A stretch of DNA of 64,000 bases, taken from Lineus longissimus (lineage: Eukaryota; Nemertea; Pilidiophora; Heteronemertea; Lineidae). Location of the stretch: positions 13,950,001 through 14,014,000 of the forward strand of contig NC_088321.1 of the NCBI RefSeq assembly GCF_910592395.1, written 5' to 3'. Position numbers and translations under genes: made by a program. The notes under the pieces are model-generated. The model searched no databases and was not told where the DNA came from. It saw only the letters and a program-made list of their open reading frames with translations. Shown in pieces: positions 1 through 11,644 of this stretch (position 1 is its first letter; every line of letters begins with the position of its first letter).

Positions 1-3000
1 GTTGGAGCAAATCCAAACACAGGCATCTGTGGGCAACCCGTTGTGTACTGAAGAATTCTCTCTAACGTGATTGGCCTTCTTTCTCCAGCTGAAAGTAAAG
101 ATCAAAGCTTTATAATGATTTCCATTTCCTCTTCTCTTTCATTTAAACACTCTTCTCCATGATTGAGTAACGTCCATTTTGTTCGCAGGAATCAATACTC
201 CCAGGTCAGATATCGTAGGTGGCACATGGCACATAGTGTTTAAAAGGTGACAACCTCTGTTAAACAAACTTACGTTATTTCAACATTCAAAGACATGGAA
301 TGATTGTCAATTTAAAAACAAAATATTAGAAGAAATATTGTGGACACTAACCCGCCACATCCCTCAAGTATTTTACAAAGGTAGCAAATGTTGCTACTTC
401 TCTTGTTTTCATGTTCGTCCCTTCCTCCGAATATATTGGACGAAATATATCAATGAATGTGGCCACTTTCAGTTTTGGTGGAGAAACTTTGGTGCTGAGG
501 AAATTTGCCACAACAGGCTTTGCATCCATCAACTGCAAAGACAAAGATGACATGCACTGTACAGCAATCACCTGGCTCAATGCAATTCAGGAAACTTCAC
601 TAATCAAGAAGACAAAAATTCATGATAAAACGTCCTAGAAATGATTCTTCATAAATATAATACCCGGTATTTAATACTGAGTATGACCTAGGTACCAATT
701 GTTTGGGTACAAACTTTCCAGGTGCCAATTTTCCAGTTTTCATGTTACTCCTGCAGGGCTCCGACTTGACGGTTAAAGAACTGTAGCCAGTTTGGATGTT
801 TTTGACAATAGTAATACTTTTATGAGGCAGATAAAAAACTGAGAAATTTTTAGCCAATGCCATATTTATCGCAGCCAATGTTTTGTAGCCATTGGCTCCG
901 TAAACAGGCCTAGCTGGAGCCCTGCCTTGCATTGGGTACAGTACTAATGGTAAGAAACTTCAGAATTATTCACCATATACATACCTGCTTCAGACCATAT
1001 AGGTCAAAGCCTTCCAAGAACTGCTGTAGTTCTGGGCCAATTTCTCCGATTCCCTTCATTTTCTCTATTTCTTCATCTGAGAAGAATGCAGGAGGTGGCC
1101 CACCCTGCAGAAGTGAAAGAGCTGAAGAAAAGAAATGAAAATACTGTATATTTGGTCGACGGTTGGGCAGTGTCATTGTACTCACATCTCCCAAAGACAG
1201 GTTATTAGAAAAGATAGATCGGAAATGGCTAGCTATCTTCCAGTACTATCTAACCAATTAATGCCAATAGTGGCATGCAAAGGGAGTATAACTGGTCAAT
1301 ATAAGGTCAAATTCAACCAAGATGTCAGTCAAAACATAAGCCGATTTATGCTATTTGACCTATGTTACCTTGACAAGCAGGTCAAATCAAAAAACACTTA
1401 GTGATATGTCATGTATCATCATTAAATGTATCTATGATGAAGATTTTGTGATGATCAAGCCCATGGTTACAGAGGTATAGCACTATTTAGCTAGCCTGGT
1501 ACTATATACTGTTTGATGGGCAAAGACTGCAGTGAAATGATGGAAGATCGATGACTCTCACCTGCTGCAATTCCAGCGAATTTGTATTTGCTTTGTTCTA
1601 AGAACAGCTCGTTAATAACCAGGCTCTCCCCTGAACCAAAGATTACGAGCTTGATGCCCTGGAGGAGAAGGGTCAAAAATTCCCGCCGTGGACCTCCGAG
1701 ATCTGCAGCTAACTCAGATATGAAGTTTACTTTCATTGGTAGGCGACGATTAATCTTGGAATCCATCAACTCATCGTAGGCCGACTTCATGACATCATTC
1801 CTCGAGACAAAAATGTCCAACACCTCTCCGTCCATGGCCATTGTCCTGTCCTCATCAACATCGAGGGGTCTACCAACAATAAACTTGTCCCTGAACATTT
1901 CAAGGATAGTTTCCTTATTTTCTGAAGCTTCACTGAAGTATAAAAAGTCAATGATTATGTAGGAATGAAGAAATTTCTTTACCCCTACACACTGCTATCA
2001 TCCCCCCCCCCCCCCACCCACGTTTAATTGTCATACATTTTGCTGAATTATTTATTGTTCACTTACATGCCATCTATGATGGTCTTCACTGACCATTCTT
2101 CGGGTACATCAGGCACACTTTCAATCTCAGTCTCCTCGGGGGTATTCAATGGTGGGGTGGGGTCAGTGTTCATGTCATCAAAGTCCTAAATAAATAGTAA
2201 AATAGTGTAATAATCTCCAATACACCTATTATCAGAATGTTTTTAAGCAAATAAGACAAGAAACAGTCAGCAAGCTAGCTTCCACCAAGTAAAATTATAA
2301 AAGAGCTTTGAGTTGATAATAACGCTAATAATTGAGTTCATTATTATGTAACCTACTGAGGGAATCTTCAATTGTTCACAAATGATTGTTCACAAATGAT
2401 TCTTTAAATGCAGCCTAAAAGTCAAGAGTCCCAACACCAAGAGATTTGATTCTCACCGTGCATGAAATCATGTGGTCACGTATGGCAGTAACATTGACCA
2501 ATACGCCACATGTTCGACAGATTTCCTGGTCTTCTTCATGTTGCTCGGCCTCGTGGAGAAAACTAATCTCCTCCTGCATTGGTCGCAGGTACAACCGGCT
2601 ATTGGTACTCGCTGCCATGGCCGTCATTTTTTGAATGGAGAATGAACCAGTATGAATGACTTCTAATATGGTCCTACTTCCTTCACGGGGTTTCAACACT
2701 TCAAAACCACCGCCACTTTCTAGGAGGGGAAATACACTGGAAAGAAGAAATTGTCAGCATTAAAAAAATTATAACACCATTTCACTGCTTCAGCCCTAAT
2801 TATTTAAATTCTGCCTAAAGATTACATGTAGCTCCCAATAATTCTTCATTTAGAAATAATGACAATATCAGGTTCTAATTTCAGAAGTCCCCCCCCCCCC
2901 GCCCCTTCCTCCCACCAATACAAGTAGATCCTACAGTTTTCCAGAACTTGTGAAAAGGGCGAAGAGTGGTTTTGGGGACCACAGCTTTGCTGTGTGTGGC

Positions 3001-4796
3001 ACAAGGTTGAGTAACCATTTGCGGGTTCACATCCGTTAGGCAGAGACTATTGACATTTTCATGAGACTTTAATCCATGGATAGCACTCTTGTAAAAGACT
3101 TGTGCTATTATGATCATTATATTAGCTTGACAAACCTAAAGATCTTCCTCTTAACATCTGCAACATCATCCGTAGTATGGAATGCAATCTTCTTCTCCCC
3201 CAAACCCATGTCATATAAGCGGGATTTGGTGGAAGAAGAAGGCACTGCTTCATTGTCTGGTGATGACAAACACACAAAAGTGCGTGTCACCGTATAATAC
3301 CTCTCTGAAAGAGACAAAAAAGTACATATAATTTGAAAAAGGGCTTGCACCTTCATGTCTTAGTGAATCTTAAGAAACTTAAAAAGCCCTCGACATTGTG
3401 TTCATGTACATGTATTACTATTAACAAGAGGTGAGATCTAGAAATGTATCATTTATAGTAGGAGAAGGTGTCACTGTTCTAATTGAATCATCCTGCCATC
3501 TAGTTTTACATTCACATCATGTGGTATAAATGAGAAGCCTGGCTGAAAACTTCAAGCAGACAAATTCTGAAGAAGACTGCCTACAAACCTGACCCCTTGC
3601 TGAACTGCCTGCTCCCTCTTGCTGCTGCAGAAGACTGGGCATTTACCTAGAGTGTCAACAACGGAAAAAAACATTGAAAAGCTTGTACCAGTTAAATCAT
3701 AATTTGTTTCTTCAGTCAGTATTTTGTCATCGGCCTTATTTACTGCTGTTTGATAGAAATTGTAAGAAGGATTTCATTGGATATATGTAATATATGTGGC
3801 ATGAACATTCCCACAGGACTAGGCCCTACATTAGAAGACATGAATGTTTTGAAGAGAAAGCCAATACGTACATTTCTTCGAGATGAAGGCCTCTGATAGG
3901 GGCGAAACAGATTTCTGTGTTCTGCCATTACACTGGCGTAGGATCCTGAAAGTGGAAATTAACTTTCTTTTAAACAAATATTGAATTGTGGGTTAAAAGG
4001 CATGCATACTAACATGCTATACTGCTGGTAATATGACTATCATCTTAGAGGAAATCAATTTGTGGCTGATAAGAACATTCTACTGCATCCTCACTATCAC
4101 ATTTTAGGCCTTGGCAATAGCCCCTGTATGGTAATATGGTAGGTCATAGCAGACCTAGGCCTAGCCTATTTTAGTGATGGATGAAAATGCCTAGGTTATA
4201 TAGACCTAGGCCGGCCTGTCTACTTCTGGGGCAATACGTCTCCGTGATTTGCCCTGTGGTGACTGACATATGATTTCTGTCCAAGTCTTGGCATTATTAT
4301 ACGGCCATCTATTTTGAGACAGAGTGCGTTATTGTACTGTACTATACTGACCCTAGGCCTGGCAATAGCTATAGGTAAACTGTAGGTAGACCTAGGTCCC
4401 CTATATGCCATGAGACCACGGGGCCCCAGGCCTATATTCAAAGCCTCTCTTACCTATCCCAGCTCCTAGACCAGCTGTTGTAGGCCTCGTCGTCGTGCCG
4501 GTAGTCTGGGTAGAACTGCCAGCAGCAGCCGTTGGAACCCTAGGCCTAGGCCTAGCAGCAAGCGGAGGTCGGGCAGCAGCATCGAGACTCCCCGTCATGG
4601 AGTTCACAGCACCTGTCATAGCTGCCACAGTGTCAGTTGCACGAGCCTGGTCAGCAGCAGTGTCAATGACATTTACAATGTTGGCATTATCATGCCTGTT
4701 GACGTTGTTGTTAATGTTATTCGCCACCTCTCTCCCCATTATTCCAACAACTTGTTGAAGGAGGTTAACACAGTTTTCTAACTTATCTCTATCCAT
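1..4796 (-). CDS. HECT-domain E3 ubiquitin ligase with UBZ4-like zinc finger, 10 exons, 3' end outside window
   Basis: Exons (high to low): 4454-4796, 3872-3945, 3589-3634, 3136-3304, 2457-2736, 2067-2185, 1562-1932, 985-1121, 352-532, 1-88. Each junction is GT-AG and the phases close throughout, giving about 602 residues. The start is ATG 4794-4796. Residues 1-150 are low-complexity Ala/Thr/Asn/Arg-rich. Residues 284-303 carry C-x2-C-x11-H-x3-C, the spacing of Rad18-type UBZ4 ubiquitin-binding fingers. From about residue 360 the chain is HECT: DLGGPRREF, a SLLQGGPPP segment, and RPITLERILQYTTGCPQMPV on the exon at 1-88. HECT ligases accept ubiquitin on a C-terminal cysteine before transfer to substrate; that cysteine lies beyond the left edge, so catalytic competence cannot be judged. 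The organisation resembles the G2E3-like HECT proteins expanded in many invertebrates. Donors at 3135 (GTTTGT) and 351 (GTTAGT) are weak but phase-compatible. The 46-nt exon 3589-3634 is the least certain. Confidence 0.85.
2457..2516 (-). other. UBZ4-like zinc finger of the HECT ligase
   Basis: The end of the exon at 2457-2736 encodes two CxxC-spaced cysteines, eleven residues, a histidine, three residues and a final cysteine. The cysteine after CRT is followed by GVLVN, resembling the CPVCGV start of Rad18 UBZ4. UBZ4 fingers bind ubiquitin. The zinc ligands are visible; ubiquitin binding is inferred from the family. Confidence 0.55.
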
Positions 4797-5024
4797 GGTT
4801 GTGATATACTAGTATGTTTGTTTGATTATGTTGAAAAGAAAGGGGATGTCAAAATACGACAGTTGCAATAGTGACATAAAACAACACGTGCATTTTCCCG
4901 CTGGTCGCTTAAATCAACAAAAACCTGAAGATGTCGATTCCCAAGACGGTGGCGCCGCCTGTTGACTTCGCATCGTTATCTTTGACGTGATGTATGGTCC
5001 AGATGTCTTTGATGTGGCACACAT
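4797..5024. other. 5' flank of the HECT ligase gene
   Basis: This stretch lies upstream of the minus-strand start codon and has a short GC-rich patch near 4940-4970. No TATA box or clear initiator was recognised. It presumably contains the promoter and 5' untranslated region. Confidence 0.25.
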
Positions 5025-5270
5025 AGGAGTATCATTCTACGTGTCCTTGATATGCTACACAAGTGTCTTTGCTTTGGTTTGTCTTTATTTGCGGTAATAA
5101 CCGCCCAGGAGTATCAATCTACGTGTCCTTGATATGCTACACAAGTGTCTTTGCTTTGGTTTGTCTTTATTTGCGGTAATAACCACCCAGGAGTATCAAT
5201 CTACGTGTCCTTGATATGCTACACAAGTGTCTTTGCTTTGGTTTGTCTTTATTTGCGGTAATAACCGCCC
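5025..5270. repeat. 82-bp tandem repeat, three copies
   Basis: Units begin at 5025, 5107 and 5189 with AGGAGTATCA and end in CCGCCC or CCACCC. The three copies are almost identical, differing at only a few positions, so the array is recent or homogenised. No reading frame runs through it. Confidence 0.9.
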
Positions 5271-5549
5271 ATAGTGCTGCTATAGTGAAGCTATGCATGT
5301 AACGTGTAGTGTCTTAATCTGTACACTAACACCGGTCTGATGGAACTATGGAAGTGAAGTATGCCTTACCTGGTGGTATCCTTATCGTAAATTTTGAGAA
5401 TATATTATATCCACACTGACCTTCGAGAAATATCTGGTCAAATTGGTGGCACAATTTGGTGATCTTAGCATCTTTTAATCTGCTGAAGAAAGGAAACTTG
5501 GGATTCCCCGCCGGGATTCCCCTAGTTCGTCACGTGCCGATGCTGTGCT

Positions 5550-5566
5550 CCCCCCCCCCCCCCCCC
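5550..5566. repeat. Poly(C) tract, 17 nt
   Basis: An uninterrupted run of 17 C. It is one of about a dozen C or G homopolymers of nine or more bases in the window. Length may be unreliable in the assembly. The rest of 5271-5611 shows no gene. Confidence 0.9.
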
Positions 5567-5611
5567 TCTCCCGCGGACGCCACCTCTTCTTCCGGCTTCT
5601 TTTCGCCCCTG

Positions 5612-5680
5612 GGAATTGCTATAATATAGCAATTCCAAGTTTCAACGTCACCATAATATGGTGACGTCGTTGAAACTTGG
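5612..5680. repeat. Two adjacent near-perfect palindromes
   Basis: 5612-5636 is a perfect palindrome with 12-bp arms around one central A. Immediately following and sharing CC, 5635-5647 pairs with 5668-5680 (13 bp). Inside it a second 8-bp pair flanks another central A at 5648-5664. The nested arms could extrude as cruciforms. No protein-coding signal overlaps. Confidence 0.85.
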
Positions 5681-7763
5681 AACGGTACAATTAGTCTTGC
5701 CAGTGTAGATCACAATTTACCCTTTAGATGGCACCTCGTGAGCCTTGGTTCAGGTTGCCATGATTGAATGTATGATCCGTTTATGCATTCGAGCTCATCT
5801 TTCAATACTTGATGACGTCCTCATCCCCAGACTACTGCACCTAGGGATGAGGTTTGTGTTATTTCGATTAATCGAACGATCGAAGCTCCAGACAGTGGCA
5901 ATGCGAAGTGTACGCCTATTCCTAACGTGATGATAGAGTCGAGATCGCAGTAATCACTCTACCGATATAGTCTACGATGTTGCGGATTCAAACGGTTTGA
6001 AGAATTTTACATCACCGAAGGATCTAGCCACATGATGTGACAGTTATACGAAAAACACAGGTAAGCTATGTTCTTCTTGATACTAATGCCTTAGATGGGA
6101 GAGTTTTCAAAGAAATAGAATTGCCCTTATTGCCATGGTTACTGAAATATCGCGAGTGCAGGATAGGCCGCGATGATTTGGTCAGTTGGTAGATAAGGAT
6201 TGCGATCTTCAGGCTGAAGGGCTGTTTGGGATGGATAATTAATTCGTTTAGTTTAGGGTTTTAGGATATGTCGATTGAAGATTGGGGGCTTTTATCTTTG
6301 TAATGGATTGAGACTCTGGTGGAGTGTTTATTTAGCATGTGTTTGTCGTTGTTAGGGTTTCTAAATGCATAGATGGCAAAATGAGGGATTTATCATTAGT
6401 GATTGAGATTATGTTGGGGTGTCAAGAAACGTTTTATCATTCTGAAATTAGCATAAGCAAACTTGCTAACAGACTTAGGCTGATTTACACGTGCTCACTC
6501 GGTTCTAGGACTCCCCCCCCCCCCCCCCCCCGCCCCATCTGGTCTGGCCTGGTCGTCGGATTAGCGATACGTGAATAACGCTAAAACGCTAACTCTCGTC
6601 TATCCCTGCCTCATGTTCCTATTCTTTGCTCCTAATTTTCGCGACATGGTTTGAGCCATGCTGCTCCCTGTGGTGACCATATTATCTTCAATCACTGGCG
6701 TTTCCATGGCAACTCAATATCAATCGCTGGATCGCTAACTGGCTGTTCTTGGTCATGAAATCAAGATATGGCAGCGGTAATTTAAAGTTTGTTCATGTGC
6801 ATTTACATAGCTAACATGTAGCTCGCTGATAATGAACATGGCTTTGATGCAGTATTCCATCATGCCAACGCATTGAAACTGGCATGAATGTTGTCAACAT
6901 TGACAGTTAGGTTTCCAAAGGTAACCTCAGGGGCGGTCAAACCTGCTTTTTGTGGTACATCATCATTGACTAAGTAGATCGGCATTCTTTCTGTTCAAGG
7001 CGACTTCATTTATTCGATCCAGTAATTTACTCGCATTCCCCTAGCCCCGGGTGGAAGATGCTATTAGAAAAACATATTTCGAGCAGATTACACTGCTCAC
7101 TCGCAACCCAATTATATGATTGCGCTCCTAACATGATATATCGCTGTCTTAATTGTCCTTAGAGTTAATATATTCAGTGCGTTACTTGCAATTACTAAAG
7201 TAGAGCATAGAATTGGGGAATGGGTCGGATCAATACTGCGGATGTGACACGAATGGAATTAAATATTAAAACAGACTACGTATTAATATACTGAGAAAAA
7301 GTTGTGAAGTGCAACATGACATTGCAAATATCAGTCTTGCACAAAAGCGACACCCGCCTACGCGCACTTATATGCTGCTACCTGAAACTTCATCTACTCC
7401 ACGACCCTTGACTGCTCTTTCATCATGTTCACCTCGAAGCTGTGGGCATGTTGATGCGTCGTTTGCTACAGCGCTACACCTTAACAGACCACTAAAGGAA
7501 TTAATCAGTTCTCTACCCAAAGTAGCGCCAATTTATAATAATAACTGTCTGACCTCTGTTGTCAGCTCCAAGTAATATCAGCTGATTAACGGCCAGTAAC
7601 TTCTTTGTTACTATAAATGGGCAAATATGCATAAACTCCTAACTGGTTTGAAGGATTCCTTGACCCATAAATCCTATTAGTCTCCAAAATCCTCATCCAT
7701 GTTCAATACGTACGGAGCTAGAAATAGGCAATGTCATGTATGTGGCCATCTTGTTAATTTACG
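5681..7763. other. Intergenic region with no recognised gene
   Basis: I see no reading frame with protein-like composition, no domain motif and no convincing exon. A 19-nt poly(C) tract occupies 6513-6531. The rest is unremarkable AT-rich DNA. Confidence 0.5.
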
Positions 7764-8193
7764 CCGTTTACACGGCACCCAAACCAAACCAGACCAGACC
7801 GGATCAGAACAGACAGGATCAGATCCCATCGCTCACGACGTCATCAATGACGTAAGTCTCGTAATGACATGAGGATGTACATCGATCCGGACCAAACAAG
7901 GCCAGATCAGAACAGACAGGATCAGATCACTTCGCTCACGACGTCATGAATGACGTAAGTCTCGTAATGACATGAGGATGTACATCGATCCGGACCAAAC
8001 AAGGCCAGATCAGAACAGACAGGATCAGATCACTTCGCTCACGACGTCATGAATGACATAAGTCTCGTAATGACATGAGGATGTACATCGATCTGGACCA
8101 ATCCAGGCCAGATCACATTGGTGCGTATTTACACGGCAGGGCAGTCTAGACTAATCCGGATCTATCTAGATCGATTTGGTACCGTGTAAACGG
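7764..8193. mobile_element. 430-bp non-autonomous element with inverted termini and a 103-bp internal tandem repeat
   Basis: The ends at 7764-7779 and 8178-8193 are 16-bp inverted repeats starting CCGTTTACACGG, with one mismatch. Inside, a 103-bp unit begins near 7786 and again at 7889, 7992 and 8095. Each unit carries GACGTCAT and TGACGTAA or TGACATAA, resembling CRE/ATF sites. A partial extra end (TTTACACGGCAG) lies at about 8129. There is no coding capacity. No clear target-site duplication was found, so the superfamily is open. Confidence 0.75.
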
Positions 8194-9755
8194 TCCTATG
8201 ATGCAACAACTATGGACATTTTGCAAGTTTCCAATTTTTGACCAACCTACAAGCAAACACTCGTAAAATCAGCCGAAAGCAATATCACAATCAATAACTC
8301 TGTCCAAAATGGTGGATGGTTTTCTAAATTGATCGTCGGCACTTAAGTTCAGCGAGTCCTATGTGTGTTCGTACTAGCTCGCAGTGTGTATCACTGTTCA
8401 TCCTTGTACAAGTTCATTTGTTCTAAATTCGACATTTTAAAATTGAAATCGAGACATTTTAAGAAAGTTCGCGCAGGAACATTATGTTGTTTTGCCCCTT
8501 ACCTCGTAATCAAAATAATTTAGGCCTTGTTCAAACACGGTACACGGTATATTGTCAGTGCAAAGCCCACTCGCTCCTAATGTGCGTATCCATTTACAAT
8601 TGACAGTTCAACGATTTGATAGTACATATACTTTTGTTTTGAAAGCTCTCTGCTATGCACTGTGTGTAAAGAAAATTTCAAATCTCAGGAATGTCGGCCT
8701 ATCAATCATCGTCAATTGAATTGCTTCCTATCTTTCCCGCCGAGATCCCAGGGCCATGATACGTTTTCGAATAGCATGTTCCTATGTGCCTACCTGAAGA
8801 TGCAAGTGGTCAGTTGATTAGACTCTACCATGTTTGGTTTTATCAAAAATCGCGGGCCATGGCCCTCAGCAGCTTCTTAGAGTAGGTAGCTTAACATGCT
8901 TGAAGCTGGTTACTCTGACATGTCTAAGGTAGCTTAGCTTAGACATGTTAAACATTAAAGCATATCTAGAATCATTTGGACAGTCCCCGGACATTCTATC
9001 CTAGGACATTTCAACCTTCTGCACCGGCCGTGTACATTAGATAATTGAAGACAGCTATGCTAAAGTCATGTACGCACATTTGTACTCAGAGTAGCTAGAA
9101 CACATTGCAAGCATTGATGACACTTAAATCAATATTCCGGAAATTATTATTGATGGTATCTTCGGTCGCCTATTTGAACTACCCGTATTAAGAATGTTAT
9201 TCTGCAGTCAGGTGAGTTGAGTTGTCTCTATATTAAGCTGTGTTCGAACTTCATGCTTAATGACAAACCAGCAATGCTATGGTGATCTTGGATTTGGCAG
9301 GCCGAAGGTGGCCGGTGTAGAAGTAGACAATGTCCCCCTGGAGAAAGTGTCCGGTGATATTGTATTCTGACGGATTATGGTTTGGGTTCTAGAGGTCGTC
9401 AAACTCAATACCTCAGAGATCAGAGGTTCATAATAGCAAAATAGAACCAATTTCCCCGAACATTCTATCCTAGGACCGTTACATCGGTCTGAGCAGGAGC
9501 GCAACTAGCGGGGGGGGGGGGTCAGGGGGTAGTATAACCGAAAACATGTGTTTTTGACCGTGATTTTGGCCTGAAAAGTTTTAAAAGGGGTAATTTTGAC
9601 CCCCCCCCCCCGCCCGCCAAGACGAAAATGTTGGCTTTACGCCCTTGCTGAGAATTCAAAATTATTTAGTTAGCAGCCTTAGGCGTGTTCGGTATTTTCT
9701 AAACGTCATCCAGTTTCATGACAGAATCAACACGTCTTCACTTCTTTATTTTCAG
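8194..9755. other. Intergenic region with poly(G)/poly(C) pair
   Basis: No gene was recognised. A short phrase, GACATTCTATCCTAGGAC or close variants, occurs near 8993 and 9458. A 12-nt poly(G) at 9510-9521 faces a 12-nt poly(C) at 9600-9611 about 80 bp away, so the segment between could form a hairpin loop. The last bases, ending TTTATTTTCAG, look like a 3' splice site before the exon at 9756. Confidence 0.45.
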
Positions 9756-9786
9756 TTTCTAATCCGTACTTCCAAATGATTTGATA

Positions 9787-10855
9787 ATGGCGTCGAGCAC
9801 GAAGCTGCTGATGTTTACTCTGGCTGTCATGGTTATGTTATCCATTTGGTGTAACTGCGCACGCGCGGAAGAGGACGATGAAGAGGAATTCGGTACATTG
9901 GGTGAAGATGGTAATTTTTGTTGTGCCCAGCATTCAGCTTGCAGATGGTCCAGTGTAGTCAATGATTTCTAGATATATGCACGGTTAAAAAATGTTCGGG
10001 CCAAGTGAAAATATCGAATACATGTATATACTAGTCAAAAAACATCTAAAGTTCTTTCGTTAAGGCCCTTAATGACCAATTAACTGTATATTAACCCGTT
10101 AAATCCTAAATCGCACACTACTGCGAATATGAATTCAAAACAGGTTTACTGGCCAGAAGATGGCAGCTGGCCAAAAACTCATTTTCTTCCGACTCGAAGA
10201 CTATAAGCCTGACTAGAATAAGATATATATTACTGTGTCGGTAGCTAGAATCCTCGCAGGGTGAGGGAATGTTTGAGAGTTTTATGATACAAATGAGAGG
10301 AAGGAGGGGCACATACATTCGACACGTGTACCAAACTTCCAACGGCTACTGGTATTACTCGGATGAAGCTTACCAAATCACTCTGAAAATCTCCAATGCA
10401 GCCTGGCTCCCGTCGTGTCGTCCAATCAGATACACCCAATCCTATCCTGCTTTACTGAGGGAGCGTTAAGAAATGGACCTATCACAGCAGTCCATTTCTG
10501 GGGAGTCCTCCTGGGAAATGGGTATACGTCGTAAAGACATGCCCAGTAACTCCAAAGCATCAGTGAAGACTTGTTGTTATGCTCTTTCTGTAACTCGTCT
10601 CAACAATTTTTTGCAGAAATGGCCAAAAGAGCCTTAAAGGATGACCACACATGGATTGAAAGGGTCCGCCAGCGGAATCTCGAATCGCTCGGAACTTACT
10701 GTGACGAAAACAAGAAGTGCCTAACAAAATTCTGTAACCTGAAACAAAAACAGTGCTGCGCCCCCCACGGGTATCTCTGCAATAATGACACGGATTGTTG
10801 CAGCGATGGGATGGTTTGCACAGGTTCTTTCACCAACGTCTGCAGGGCCCCCTAG
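9787..10855 (+). CDS. Secreted cysteine-rich peptide precursor (two coding exons, 120 residues)
   Basis: Coding exons 9787-9910 and 10617-10855 join in phase (donor GTAATT, acceptor TTTTTTGCAG) to give 120 residues. Residues 1-27 are a signal peptide with a hydrophobic core ending ARA. Residues 28-42 are very acidic. A Lys-Arg pair at 45-46 is a likely prohormone-convertase site, and further basic residues lie at 57-61. Ten cysteines follow at 70, 76, 81, 88, 89, 96, 102, 103, 109 and 117, including two CC pairs, a layout typical of disulfide-knotted secreted peptides. Such folds occur in hormones, antimicrobial peptides, protease inhibitors and venom-like peptides; the sequence does not tell which. 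A probable 5' UTR intron ends at 9755. ATG 9787 is preferred over the two-codon upstream ORF at 9776. Confidence 0.75.
10469..10499. repeat. Small hairpin in the intron of the cysteine-rich peptide gene
   Basis: 10-bp perfect arms (AGAAATGGAC and its complement) surround an 11-nt loop. It lies within the intron 9911-10616. No function can be assigned. Confidence 0.6.
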
Positions 10856-11058
10856 GGGTGCACTTAGCCAATTCAACACGCTCAGTTCGAAACATTGTCG
10901 TCCAAGCACCGCCCTGGACACCGCGTGGTTGCTCGCAGACAACTAGGGAAATTTCGTGTGATTGCAATCGGAACATAGAATGGCAGTAGTCGTTTGGACA
11001 TAACATTGGAAACTGGCGGAAATACTCTTACGTTAAAATTCATAATTTTGCAATAGAA

Positions 11059-11166
11059 ACGCCATGGGAACTACGTGTTTGTTGTGGACACGCCAGGAAC
11101 TTACGTGATTGCCGTGTACACGCCATGGAAATGACGTGATTGCAGTGAAACGCCGAGAAAATCACG
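11059..11166. repeat. Degenerate ~32-bp tandem repeat, about 3.5 copies
   Basis: The phrase ACGCCA..GAA..NACGTG(A/T)TTG recurs at about 11062, 11091, 11124 and 11150 with substitutions and small indels. It lies in or just past the 3' untranslated region of the cysteine-rich peptide gene. Every unit keeps a CACGTG/TACGTG-like core. Confidence 0.6.
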
Positions 11167-11638
11167 TGGTTGCTTATCTGTCTCAATAACAAAGTGACGT
11201 GTCGTAGCATGTTAGGATAGTAAACGTATCACCATCGCAGATACCACTAAACGTGTCATAGAATACTTCTGTAATAACACCATGTTATTTGTTCATTTCT
11301 TGAGATGACTTCTTTGGAGTTGCAGAATTTGACACCTGATTCCAACGGGACAAAGTGACGAGGAATCCTCCCCAGGTCTGCTCATGATTGGTTAACGTGA
11401 GAGATATTAAACAAGAAATACATAGTGCCCTGCTTTATTCTGATGCCGTTTACCTATTATCCAAAAAAAGACACAATGGATTGTATGAGACCAATCACAG
11501 CGCCACTCTGTGGACAAGCATGCTGCATTGTAAGACACCTCAAGGCGTTGATTGCAATCCATCTATGGAGAAAGTGAAAAGCACACTTCATTTACCACGC
11601 TCCCGGAGAATCGAGCAGGGCGCCGTCTCGCAGCGAGA

Positions 11639-11644
11639 AATAAA
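11639..11644 (+). terminator. Candidate polyadenylation signal
   Basis: AATAAA lies about 785 bp downstream of the stop codon of the cysteine-rich peptide gene. It is a plausible poly(A) signal but the motif is common by chance in AT-rich DNA. Confidence 0.25.

Noticed and set aside
600-932. Minus-strand 110-residue frame between HECT exons
   Set aside because: It lies in the intron 533-984, has no splice signals and no resemblance to HECT sequence.
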